Of a DNA stretch of 64,000 nucleotides, positions 33,208 through 41,813 are shown piece by piece. Position 1 is the stretch's first letter, and each line of letters starts with the position of its first letter. The stretch lies in contig NZ_CP010827.1 in the NCBI RefSeq assembly GCF_000833575.1, positions 124,001-188,000 on the forward strand, read 5' to 3'. This stretch comes from Corynebacterium singulare (lineage in GTDB: Bacteria > Actinomycetota > Actinomycetes > Mycobacteriales > Mycobacteriaceae). The notes beneath the pieces were generated by a model, which worked only from the letters and a program-made list of their open reading frames with translations, was not told the origin of the DNA and made no database searches. The position numbers and the translations under genes are program-made.

Positions 33208-33942
33208 CTACTTAGAAGGCGTTGCCGTAGGGGTTGTGATCTCGTCGGTAGGTACGTAGTCTTCGCGGCGCTTGACCCAGGAGATAACCAGGGTGGTCAG
33301 CGGAAGCATGATGACCTCGCAGGCGGTCTTCCACAGGAAGCCGACGATGACGTAGTTCAGGAAACCGCTGAAGGAATCGATGCCGATGACGGGTGCTGCG
33401 ATGGCGCAGAACAGCAGTGTATCGCCGAATTCGCCGACGACGGTGGACGTAACAAGGCGGGCGATGAGTCCCTTCTCACCGCTGCGGGCCTTCATCTTGA
33501 CCAAGGTGAAGGAGTTAAGCAGCTGACCTACGACGTAGCCGACGAGGGAGGCGAGGAGGATCTGCGGAACGAGGCCGAGCGTGGCGGCGAAGGCCTCCTG
33601 GCCTTCGTAGAACTCAGCTGCGGGCAGCCAGATTGCAATATAGAAGGAAACTGCGGCCAAAAGAGCCATGGCAAAACCGATATACACGGCGCGGCGAGTG
33701 GACTTGAAGCCATAGCATTCGGAGAGAACGTCGCCCACAATGTAGGCGAGGGGGAAGAGGAAGAAGGCGCCGTCGGTGATGAGTGGGCCGAGCTGGACGC
33801 CCTTGGTCGCGTTGATGTTCGAGATGAGGAAGGTAACGACGAACACCGCGACCAGCCACGGGTACAAAGTGGAATGTACCGGGATGAATCGGATGCTCTC
33901 GCCACCCTTTGCGGTGGTTGCGGTTGCCGATTGAGTTGTCAT
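33208..33942 (-). CDS. Queuosine precursor transporter, YhhQ/QPTR family
   Basis: The 244-residue membrane protein has about six TM segments and the VUT/YhhQ pattern F-L-I-S-N-I-N-A-T-K, F-P-L-A-Y-I-V-G-D-V-L-S-E-C-Y-G and T-V-V-G-E-F-G-D-T. The family imports preQ0, preQ1 or queuine. ATG 33942 is chosen; ATG 33960 would add six residues. The start codons sit in a 7-bp hairpin (CATGGAA/TTCCATG, 33940-33961). Together with tgt and gluQ it points to queuosine salvage. Confidence 0.87.
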   Translation of the reverse strand: MTTQSATATTAKGGESIRFIPVHSTLYPWLVAVFVVTFLISNINATKGVQLGPLITDGAFFLFPLAYIVGDVLSECYGFKSTRRAVYIGFAMALLAAVSFYIAIWLPAAEFYEGQEAFAATLGLVPQILLASLVGYVVGQLLNSFTLVKMKARSGEKGLIARLVTSTVVGEFGDTLLFCAIAAPVIGIDSFSGFLNYVIVGFLWKTACEVIMLPLTTLVISWVKRREDYVPTDEITTPTATPSK

Positions 33943-33960
33943 GGAACAGCATTTTTCCAT

Positions 33961-34377
33961 GAAAATGGGGGAACTAGAAATGGGGTAAACCAAGCACTAC
34001 TACTGGGGAGTACTCCCTACGGCTAGCTAGTCGACGAAAACCGCAGATGAGCAGGCGCTTTCAGAGGTAATGGCTGGGGTGTTTATTCAAGAAGATATCT
34101 AAAGTGGGCAGAAAAAATGACTGTATTATGGCATCCTTTTGCTTGCAGTGTTGTCGTGTTCCCTGCGCGTTTCCTGTCTGTTGTGTCTGATGAGCGCTCG
34201 AAGAAATTCGGGCGCGTTCGATTTTCACGTCATGACTAGGAGAGCGTGTCCGGGATTGCGACTACCTTAAATCTCAAGGCTCTCGGCTCTCCGGCTGATT
34301 CCTCGTTTCCTGTGTCTTAAGGCAGGGGAAAGGGGGCATTAGTTGGGGCATAACCCGTTATAGGGAAGGTTATCGCT
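33961..34377. promoter_or_regulatory. Divergent intergenic region before yhhQ and the tubulin-like operon
   Basis: The region has no supported gene. A perfect 12-base palindrome GGGAGTACTCCC at 34006-34017 lies 64-75 bases upstream of the yhhQ start and is a candidate operator. On the other side a long leader ends in GGGAAGG (34361-34367), the ribosome site for ATG 34378. I found no match to a preQ1 riboswitch. Confidence 0.5.
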
Positions 34378-35088
34378 ATGACATTTGGTTCCCCAGGTTC
34401 GTCACCTCAGTTTGGCGGGCGCCCGCCGCACGGTGCGCCTTCTCCAAACGCAGGGGCGGGACACAACGCTGGTTCTGGCTTTGGTGCGTCCGGTGGGCCC
34501 AGTGGATTCGGTGCGCCTGACCCCGCCCAGGCCCCCGTACCACGTCCCGGCTCCGGAGCGCCCTCGGGCCCCGGTACTGGCTTTGGCTCAGGCTCTGGTT
34601 TTGGTTCGGTACCGAACCAGGGCGCCCCAGCCGGCTCGAATCCACATGCAGGCTCGAGCACGGGTAGCTCCTTCGGCGCGCCGGGTTCGTCGGATGGCTT
34701 TGGTCAGTCTTCCCCGGCTCCGGATTACCGCCGCCAGGTTGCAACGCCGACCGTTCCCACCAAGGGCCCGTGGCCGCTGCTCATCGCCGGTGGTGTGTCA
34801 GCGGTCATTGCCCTGATTGTGCTGGTGCTGGCGCCCCTCGTTGCCTCTCCAACGCAGGGCCTGTATTTCGGTCTCGCGATCGCGGGCTGGTTGCTGGCAG
34901 GCATCGTTGCCTTTGTTCTCCTCGGCCTGTACACGCTGAAGAACACGCAGCGTCAGGCCGAGACGTTCTATGTAGAGGACACCACGCAGACGCTGCTCTA
35001 CCGCATCATCATGGGCGGTAGCTTCCTCCTCGTCATCGCCGCTGCAGTAGAAATCGCCTTCTACGTGGGAAAGGTGGTTGGAGCCTAA
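34378..35088 (+). CDS. FG-repeat membrane protein, first gene of the tubulin-like locus
   Basis: Of 236 residues, the first 120 are low-complexity Gly/Ser/Pro with repeated G-F-G and S-F-G units. Three TM segments follow (about 138-160, 166-188, 212-232). The repeat tail is probably cytoplasmic. The stop overlaps the next ATG (TAATG). I recognise no enzyme domain. The repeats match those in the C-terminal tail of the next protein. Confidence 0.8.
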   Translation: MTFGSPGSSPQFGGRPPHGAPSPNAGAGHNAGSGFGASGGPSGFGAPDPAQAPVPRPGSGAPSGPGTGFGSGSGFGSVPNQGAPAGSNPHAGSSTGSSFGAPGSSDGFGQSSPAPDYRRQVATPTVPTKGPWPLLIAGGVSAVIALIVLVLAPLVASPTQGLYFGLAIAGWLLAGIVAFVLLGLYTLKNTQRQAETFYVEDTTQTLLYRIIMGGSFLLVIAAAVEIAFYVGKVVGA

Positions 35089-38087
35089 TGAAGAAGTTCA
35101 CCCGCGCACTAGCCCTGTCCGCAGCTGCGATGCTGGCCGGCTTCGGAGGAAGCTTGGGAGCTGTGGCTCAGGAAGCGCCGCCAGCCCCTGACGCTCCAGC
35201 TCCCGACGCTCCAGCCCCCGAGGCGCCGGCTCCCGAGGGACACCCGGAAGAGCATGGCGACGATCAGGGCGCTCATGCGGACGAGGCTCCAGCCCCGCAG
35301 GAGCACCGCGAAGGTATTGGATCTGAGTCCAAGCTCTCTGAGATCTCGCAGAAGAACTTGTCTGACTTCGGTTCCTGTATCGCCAGCGAGAAATCCGCTG
35401 ACCTGCTCTTTGTTCTGGACCAGTCTGCATCGCTGGTGGGGTACGAAGGTTCTACGCCTACGGACGCCGACTTTTTCCGTGTGGATGCCACGGGGGACAT
35501 CATCAAGCAGCTGGCGAATCTGGGCGAGGACAATGGCGCCGATATCAACGTGAAGCTCTCCGGCTTCGGTTCTGAGTATTACAGCGATCCAGCTGAGTAT
35601 GGTAGTTGGACCAACGTCTCCGGTAAGGCTGAGGCACTTGATGGCGAACTGGAGAAGTTCCGCCACAAGGACCGCGTCTCCGATCTGGAGACTAACTACG
35701 GCGCTGCTTACTCTGGCGCCTTGAAGGAATTTGCTTCCCATCAGGGCAGTAACTGCCGCGCCATTGTGTTCTTCACCGACGGCAAGTATTACACCGATGC
35801 TGAGGCTAATGACCTGCAGGGAGCCCAGGATAAGCTGTGTGAGGTTAACTCCTCGGTGACGGCTTTCCGTAACTCCACTATCCGCCTCTTCAACGTCGGC
35901 TTGGTGCCGGCTGCGGAAGCACAGGACCAAATTCGTCAGCTCACCCGCATGGCGGAGGGTGATGACTGTGGTCAAGGGGCCCCGAACGGTGCATTCTTCG
36001 ATGCAGGCGAGGACCCAGCAGCATTGTTCGCCGCCTTCCGAAACCTCATTCCGACCTCAGGTGGTGTGACCAAGGACGGAAACCTCAAGGACCAGTTTGA
36101 CTTTGTTCTAGATAACTCCGTCTCCCCGGTGCGTTTGTCGGCGGTGCCGAAGAACTCAGTTGAAGAAGGAAAACTCACCCCGACTCTGACTGGGCCCAAC
36201 GGAGAGGTGGTTGAGCTTAACGCTGATACGACACACGTTGCTGGAGCGAAGGTCTCCGTGACGGAGAACAACAAGCTTCCTGGCATGGTGGATGTTTCCA
36301 TGGAAAAGGATGGCGATGACTGGGCCGGCGCATGGACCTTTGGCTACAAGGTGGCCGAGGGCGCTGAGGGCGAGTATCTCGCTTCCGTCGTCATGGTACC
36401 TGGACTTAATCTCAACCTCACACGTGAGGACGGTTCAAAGGCTGCCGGCGGCATCAACTCTGACCAGGTCATCAAGGGCCAGTTGGTTGATGGCAAAGGC
36501 GAGCCCCGCACCCTCGAAGGCGAGGGAACAGTGCATGCAGAGTTTGTTCCGGAAGACGGTTCACCGGTAACTCTCGTGGACAACGCCCCGATTACGGACG
36601 GCCAACCAGTCGACATTCCGCTGGAACACGTAGAGAATGCCGCGTCGGGCCACTTGGTCACCCGCGTGGATATCACTACAAAGGGCACGGAGGATCGCCC
36701 AGGCTCCAAGCTTGATCCCATCAATGCGGAGGCCCCTCTCACCATTACCCCGGTTAATATGCCCACTGTTGGCTCGGCACAGACAATTACGATGACGGAG
36801 AAAGAAATCACCGTCGATGTCCCAGTGACCGGCCCCGGCAAGGTCTGGGTAGCGGACCAGACAGTGGACTCTGCGAGCGGCATGCTTCCCTCGGGAGTAC
36901 CCTCCATTGCCGTCTCCTCCCAGAACAACTCCGAGGACTCTGCACTAGAACTGTCCAAGGATGAGAAGGCCACCATTCCGGTGACCCTGAGCGTTGAGAA
37001 CATTGCAGATGGCCCGCTGCGAGTGGAGCCGGTGATTAATCTCCAGTCGGCAGAGGATAACCAGCAGATGGAGCTGCCGCTCACTCTGCAAGGCTCCATG
37101 AGCGCGCCACTGAGTAAATCTGCATTCGGCTTGGCTTTCGTCCTCGCGGTTCTGCTTGCACTGCTGATTCCGCTGGCCATCCTTTACTTCATGAAGTGGT
37201 TCTCCGGCCGCATTCCAGCGAAGCCACGCATGTTCGTCAAGACCATTCCGGTGAAGCGTGATGGCGCTAACCTCGTGCGCACTGATAATGGCCGTCCGTT
37301 CTCAGTCAGCAAGGACGAGTTCCAGGGCGCGGTGCCGGTGGAGGCATCGGCGCGCGCGGCGCAGCTGGGGCGCAATGAAGCCAAGGTGAAAATGGGGTTG
37401 AGTCCCTTCACTGCCGCTCACGTAGAGATTCAACGCGACGGCACTATCTCCGGCAAGGGCAAGAAGTCCGGTTACCGCGCGGTGCTGCCGCTGGCTATCC
37501 AGAATGAGTGGTTCTTCGTCGGTAATGAGAAGGACCGAGACTCGGGTGAGATCGTCATGACCGTCGATACGTTGGCTCAGGCTCACCACTATGACGAGCT
37601 ATCCAAGGAGATCAGCCGTCAGGCGCTGCCGCTCTTTGACCAAGTTGAGTTCCCGGCAGAAAAGCAGCAGACTCCTCCGCCGACTGGGCAGCAGCCGCCT
37701 CAGCAGCCGGGTGGCCAGCCCGGGCCTTCCGGCCCGCAAGGCGGTCCTCAGCCTGGTCCACAGGGAGCTCCGTTCCGCGGTGGGCAGCAGAATGCCCCAC
37801 AGCATGGCGGCTTTGGCTCCTCTCAGCCCTCGGGTCCGTCGCGGGAAAATCACCCGGGGCAGCCCAAGCAGCCTGGTCAGACCGGACAGCCTGGCTTTGG
37901 CGCTGGATCGGGATTCGGTGGCGGTTCGGGCTTTGGTCAGCCGCAGCGTCCAAGCCAACCAGACCAGCCAGGGCGGCCCAGCAGCTCGGGCTTTGGCCAG
38001 CCAGGGCAGCAGCGTCCGAACAATCCTGGTACCCCTGGTAACAACGGCGGCTTTCCCCCGAACCCCGGGTTTGGCTCTCAGAGCTAA
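35088..38087 (+). CDS. Secreted vWA protein with TM and FG-rich cytoplasmic tail
   Basis: The 999-residue protein has a signal peptide (1-27), an Ala-Pro-Asp/Glu repeat (30-50), and a von Willebrand A domain from about 105 with MIDAS motif D-Q-S-A-S (111-115). Beta-rich extracytoplasmic regions extend to about 675, with a TM at about 680-705 and a soluble cytoplasmic region to about 860. The tail is rich in Gln, Pro and G-F-G repeats. It could sense or bind something outside while its tail contacts the cytoplasmic parts of the locus. It overlaps the previous gene by one base. Confidence 0.85.
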   Translation: MKKFTRALALSAAAMLAGFGGSLGAVAQEAPPAPDAPAPDAPAPEAPAPEGHPEEHGDDQGAHADEAPAPQEHREGIGSESKLSEISQKNLSDFGSCIASEKSADLLFVLDQSASLVGYEGSTPTDADFFRVDATGDIIKQLANLGEDNGADINVKLSGFGSEYYSDPAEYGSWTNVSGKAEALDGELEKFRHKDRVSDLETNYGAAYSGALKEFASHQGSNCRAIVFFTDGKYYTDAEANDLQGAQDKLCEVNSSVTAFRNSTIRLFNVGLVPAAEAQDQIRQLTRMAEGDDCGQGAPNGAFFDAGEDPAALFAAFRNLIPTSGGVTKDGNLKDQFDFVLDNSVSPVRLSAVPKNSVEEGKLTPTLTGPNGEVVELNADTTHVAGAKVSVTENNKLPGMVDVSMEKDGDDWAGAWTFGYKVAEGAEGEYLASVVMVPGLNLNLTREDGSKAAGGINSDQVIKGQLVDGKGEPRTLEGEGTVHAEFVPEDGSPVTLVDNAPITDGQPVDIPLEHVENAASGHLVTRVDITTKGTEDRPGSKLDPINAEAPLTITPVNMPTVGSAQTITMTEKEITVDVPVTGPGKVWVADQTVDSASGMLPSGVPSIAVSSQNNSEDSALELSKDEKATIPVTLSVENIADGPLRVEPVINLQSAEDNQQMELPLTLQGSMSAPLSKSAFGLAFVLAVLLALLIPLAILYFMKWFSGRIPAKPRMFVKTIPVKRDGANLVRTDNGRPFSVSKDEFQGAVPVEASARAAQLGRNEAKVKMGLSPFTAAHVEIQRDGTISGKGKKSGYRAVLPLAIQNEWFFVGNEKDRDSGEIVMTVDTLAQAHHYDELSKEISRQALPLFDQVEFPAEKQQTPPPTGQQPPQQPGGQPGPSGPQGGPQPGPQGAPFRGGQQNAPQHGGFGSSQPSGPSRENHPGQPKQPGQTGQPGFGAGSGFGGGSGFGQPQRPSQPDQPGRPSSSGFGQPGQQRPNNPGTPGNNGGFPPNPGFGSQS

Positions 38088-38144
38088 GTCGGTTTAGCAC
38101 CACACAACAGCACAGAAGCGAAGCCCTTCGAAAGGTAGTTAAAG

Positions 38145-41100
38145 ATGAAGAAGTTCCTCGTCGTCGGTTGCGGTGGCTCCGGCGCCAAAACCCTGGCGTT
38201 CATGATGGACCAGCTCAAGGCTGAGCTGCGCAGTATTGACCCAGACATGACAGAGCTGCCCAAAGCATGGCAGTTCGTCAACATTGATGTGCCTCTCGAG
38301 GAGGAAGCTGGCCCGCAGAAACTGCCTAATGTGACCCAAAACGGCGGACAGTACGTCGGCATCGGTTCGCGTCAGAACTACAACACCTTTGATGAAGGCG
38401 TCTCCAGCATCCTTGGCCGCTCCGGCAAGCTCGGTGAAATTGCTACTTGGGCTACCCGTAACCCGTCCACCAATGATGTCAAGCTTGCGGACGGCGCCGG
38501 CCAGTACCGTGCCATCGGCCGCATGCTGACCCTGCCGCACCTCAAGGAGATTCGTCAGTCTCTCAAGGCGGCGGTGGATGAGATGTTCACCCAGGAAGCC
38601 ATCCAGGAACTCAACCGCCTGAACTACAAGCAGACCAAGCTGGAGTCCGATACCGGTGACTCCGAGCCGGTTGTTCTCGTGGTGTCGTCCATGGCCGGTG
38701 GCGCCGGTGCTTCCATGTTCTTGGATGTGTGCCGCGTGCTCACCACTATCCCGAACGTGAATCCGCAGGGCACACTCGTTTTCATGTACACCCCGGAGAT
38801 TTTCTCCGATAACAAGGCTGATGACATGGCCGGCGCGTGGCCCAACTCCCTGGCCATGTTTGGTGAGGTCGTTGCAGCTCAGATGGGCAACTCTAGCGAC
38901 CATGACCGTGCCATTTTTGAGGCCTTCGATATGGGCAATCCGCCGGAGGGGCAGACTTTCGGTCGTATTTTCCCGATTGGTTCCAAGATGGGCACCACCA
39001 GCGCTCGCTTCGGCGACGGATCCGCTATGTCCATCTACCGGGGCCTTGGCCGTGCACTCGCCGGGCTGATGGCCTCCACCAAGGCTAGCGACAACCTTGT
39101 GTCCTACGCGCTGACCAACACCCCAGCAGGTGACGGTGGTCGTCGCTTCTTCGGTTGGGACAGTCCCAGCGGCGGTACTCCATGGGGCCGTCTGCCTTGG
39201 GGTTCACTGGGGTATGCCCAGGTGTCCATGGGTCGCGACCGCTTCGCCGAGTATTCATCCCAGCGCCTCGCCCGTAGCGCCTTCGAGCGCCTGTTTAACG
39301 GTCACCTCGACCCGCAGAATCCTGAGGCGGGCGAGATGCAGATTGCTAAGAAGCTCGAAGAGCGCCTTCCCAATGCCTTTAGCTCCATCACCCTTGACCC
39401 GTCTTGGGCACGGGGTGGTCAGATTGATAGTGGGAGCGTCTGGAACTGGCTCAACAGTGTTTTCGGTGGCCAAGCCCAGCAGGCCGCTGATACCGCCACG
39501 AAGTACCTGCAGAACTACATTCCGGTAGGCCAGGGACGCAACGTCAACGAGTGGCGTGAAGAGTTCGAGGGCAACCTGGCTGATCCCCGCAATGAGCAGG
39601 CCATCGCGTCCGTGCTCAACAACGCTGCCTATGACATCGTGTATCGCTACGCCAACTTCTTCACCGATAGCGTACTGGCCACCGTCGAAGGCGAGCTCGC
39701 TGCCGTCGGCGTGCCCTATGTACGCGAGATGCTCTCCAAGATCACGGATGTGCTTACGAACTCTGACCGCCTCATGCCGATTTTGGCGGAGTACTCCGGC
39801 TACTACCACAACACGCGAGTGCTCACGAAGCCGGAAGGCGCAGACCCCATCCTGAGCCCGCTGACCGGTAAGGGCCAGATGACAGATCCGACGCCTACGG
39901 TCAACGCGCTCATGGGTCTGTACTACAACCAGTTCTACAGCTACGCGCTGATGGCCATCGCGCACCTGTTGAAGGACGTCCTTCAGGATTACGCCGATGA
40001 GAACCTCTTCCATCTCAAGCGTGAACTGGGCGATGCCCACGCCGTGTTGGAGAAGGCAGTGTCCAAGCGTGCGGAAACCAACAAACTCGCCGATGTGCGC
40101 ACGGATGAGGTCAACGCGTGGCCGACAGAGATTGATGAGGTTGTTGAATCCCGCTTCAAGGGATCTGAGAACGAAATCATGCTCACGGACGTCAACTCCT
40201 TCATTTTTGACTACAAGGACCAGATGCTGCGCACTGTCCAGGGCCAGCAGTCCACTGCGGATGTCACCAACTATGAGCAGGCCTATCCCTTCGCAGTACG
40301 CGCCGTTATTCGCGGCGAGTGGGAATCGCTCGATGCAGCTCAGGCTCCGCAGGACACACTGGCACCACAGAAGCGCACCAATGACGCCTATTCGAACCGC
40401 GCCGGCTGGGTATCCAAGTACCTGTCGCGCCACCCGCAGACTGGTGAATCCCGTGAATCCCAGCGCGCGCACTACCACGCCAAGATTCGCCCGACGGACC
40501 TGCTGGAGCGCTCCCGTCAGTGGATCAACCGCCGCGATTATGAGTTCCAGAAGTTTAACTCTGTGGATCTGCGCCGCTACCTCACCCTGACTCCGGACAT
40601 CAATGAGGTTGAGCATGCAGAGCGCCAGCGCCGCTTCGTCGAGGCCTTCCAGCTGGCTCTGAGCTATGCCCGCCCGCTGGCAGCTGTCAACGATGACATG
40701 GTTCAGCGCATTCACGGCAAGTCAGTCCAGTACACCTATTCCTTCTCTGATATCCCGTTTGCCGAGCTTGGTTCGGCAGAGAACGGCATCGCGGCTCGGC
40801 TTGAGTCCGTGCTCAACCGCCCAGAGATTGATGGACCGTCGTCGGTAGCTTTGCGCAACTCGCTGAACATGTCGGATCACGTCCAGCACATCGAGATTTT
40901 CGGTTCTTACCCGAATTACTCGCCCATCGTCTTCTCTTCCATGTTCAACTACATTGCGAAGGACATTGAGAAGCAGGACAATTTCGATGGTTCCTGGTGG
41001 TCCGAGCGCCGTACCCGCCCGCTACCGGCAGCTTTGCCACTGACGAAAACGGAGCGTCAGGCGATGGTGGCCGGCTGGATCATCGGCCGCATTACCGGCC

Positions 41101-41813
41101 GCGTGTACATTTCCAACCCGGATGCCAGCAACGCCGCGGCCCACATTTTTGATGACACCGATGGCGGCGTGAACAACTGGGTAGACTTCCCGAATCCCAT
41201 GCTCATTTCGCCGCGTCGCATGATCAAGAAGTCGGACTGGATGTCCTCGGTCCTTGAGTCCATCTTCATTGCCTACGCCAAGGTGCAGGAGAACGGCCCC
41301 CACGGTTTCGCATCCTCTCTGTACCCCTATCAGCTGCTACGCGGGTTGTTCGACGACGGCCTCGATTTTGCTCACTCCGGTGCCTCCACCCACCCGGTGG
41401 TTCGCCGGCTGGCAACGTTCTTGGCATCGGGCGAGGTGCCGAACCGTGGAACCGTGGGTACCTCCATTCAGGATCGCTACGACACCTTCGTGGCAGAGCT
41501 GGATAAGTTCGCCCGCGGCGCGGATCACTTCGTCCCCGGCCACAACAATGCTCTGCCGGGGCAGGGACGCACAGATAAGCCGTTCGCAGAGATTCGTTCC
41601 CGTGAGGTGGCATCAATGACGCCGTACTACCGTGACTTGGCGGAGGATGTCATTGTGATGATCCCGGTAATCCGCAACTATTTGGACCAAGCCAAGACTG
41701 TGGCGGAGAACCCTGTAGCGCAGCCGACCCCGCAGGTCCGCAGCTCCGAGTCTGGCTTAGGGAACACCACCGCACCGGAATTCAACCTCAACGATCTGGA
41801 TGACACCTTCTAA
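38145..41813 (+). CDS. Tubulin-like protein, 1222 residues
   Basis: The N-terminus V-V-G-C-G-G-S-G-A-K-T-L (6-17) and S-S-M-A-G-G-A-G-A-S-M (about 182-192) match the two glycine loops of the tubulin/FtsZ fold as seen in Pfam Tubulin_2 proteins. The second loop is G-G-A-G-A-S where tubulins have G-G-T-G-S-G. A long helical region without TM follows. The last six residues D-L-D-D-T-F are echoed in the next protein. A GAAAGG ribosome site precedes ATG 38145. It may be a GTP-dependent polymer or switch. The stop overlaps the next ATG (TAATG). Confidence 0.82.
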   Translation: MKKFLVVGCGGSGAKTLAFMMDQLKAELRSIDPDMTELPKAWQFVNIDVPLEEEAGPQKLPNVTQNGGQYVGIGSRQNYNTFDEGVSSILGRSGKLGEIATWATRNPSTNDVKLADGAGQYRAIGRMLTLPHLKEIRQSLKAAVDEMFTQEAIQELNRLNYKQTKLESDTGDSEPVVLVVSSMAGGAGASMFLDVCRVLTTIPNVNPQGTLVFMYTPEIFSDNKADDMAGAWPNSLAMFGEVVAAQMGNSSDHDRAIFEAFDMGNPPEGQTFGRIFPIGSKMGTTSARFGDGSAMSIYRGLGRALAGLMASTKASDNLVSYALTNTPAGDGGRRFFGWDSPSGGTPWGRLPWGSLGYAQVSMGRDRFAEYSSQRLARSAFERLFNGHLDPQNPEAGEMQIAKKLEERLPNAFSSITLDPSWARGGQIDSGSVWNWLNSVFGGQAQQAADTATKYLQNYIPVGQGRNVNEWREEFEGNLADPRNEQAIASVLNNAAYDIVYRYANFFTDSVLATVEGELAAVGVPYVREMLSKITDVLTNSDRLMPILAEYSGYYHNTRVLTKPEGADPILSPLTGKGQMTDPTPTVNALMGLYYNQFYSYALMAIAHLLKDVLQDYADENLFHLKRELGDAHAVLEKAVSKRAETNKLADVRTDEVNAWPTEIDEVVESRFKGSENEIMLTDVNSFIFDYKDQMLRTVQGQQSTADVTNYEQAYPFAVRAVIRGEWESLDAAQAPQDTLAPQKRTNDAYSNRAGWVSKYLSRHPQTGESRESQRAHYHAKIRPTDLLERSRQWINRRDYEFQKFNSVDLRRYLTLTPDINEVEHAERQRRFVEAFQLALSYARPLAAVNDDMVQRIHGKSVQYTYSFSDIPFAELGSAENGIAARLESVLNRPEIDGPSSVALRNSLNMSDHVQHIEIFGSYPNYSPIVFSSMFNYIAKDIEKQDNFDGSWWSERRTRPLPAALPLTKTERQAMVAGWIIGRITGRVYISNPDASNAAAHIFDDTDGGVNNWVDFPNPMLISPRRMIKKSDWMSSVLESIFIAYAKVQENGPHGFASSLYPYQLLRGLFDDGLDFAHSGASTHPVVRRLATFLASGEVPNRGTVGTSIQDRYDTFVAELDKFARGADHFVPGHNNALPGQGRTDKPFAEIRSREVASMTPYYRDLAEDVIVMIPVIRNYLDQAKTVAENPVAQPTPQVRSSESGLGNTTAPEFNLNDLDDTF

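Noticed and set aside
33943-34377. preQ1 riboswitch upstream of the queuosine transporter
   Set aside because: I could not find the conserved C-rich loop and A-rich tail of class I or the class II core on the minus strand.
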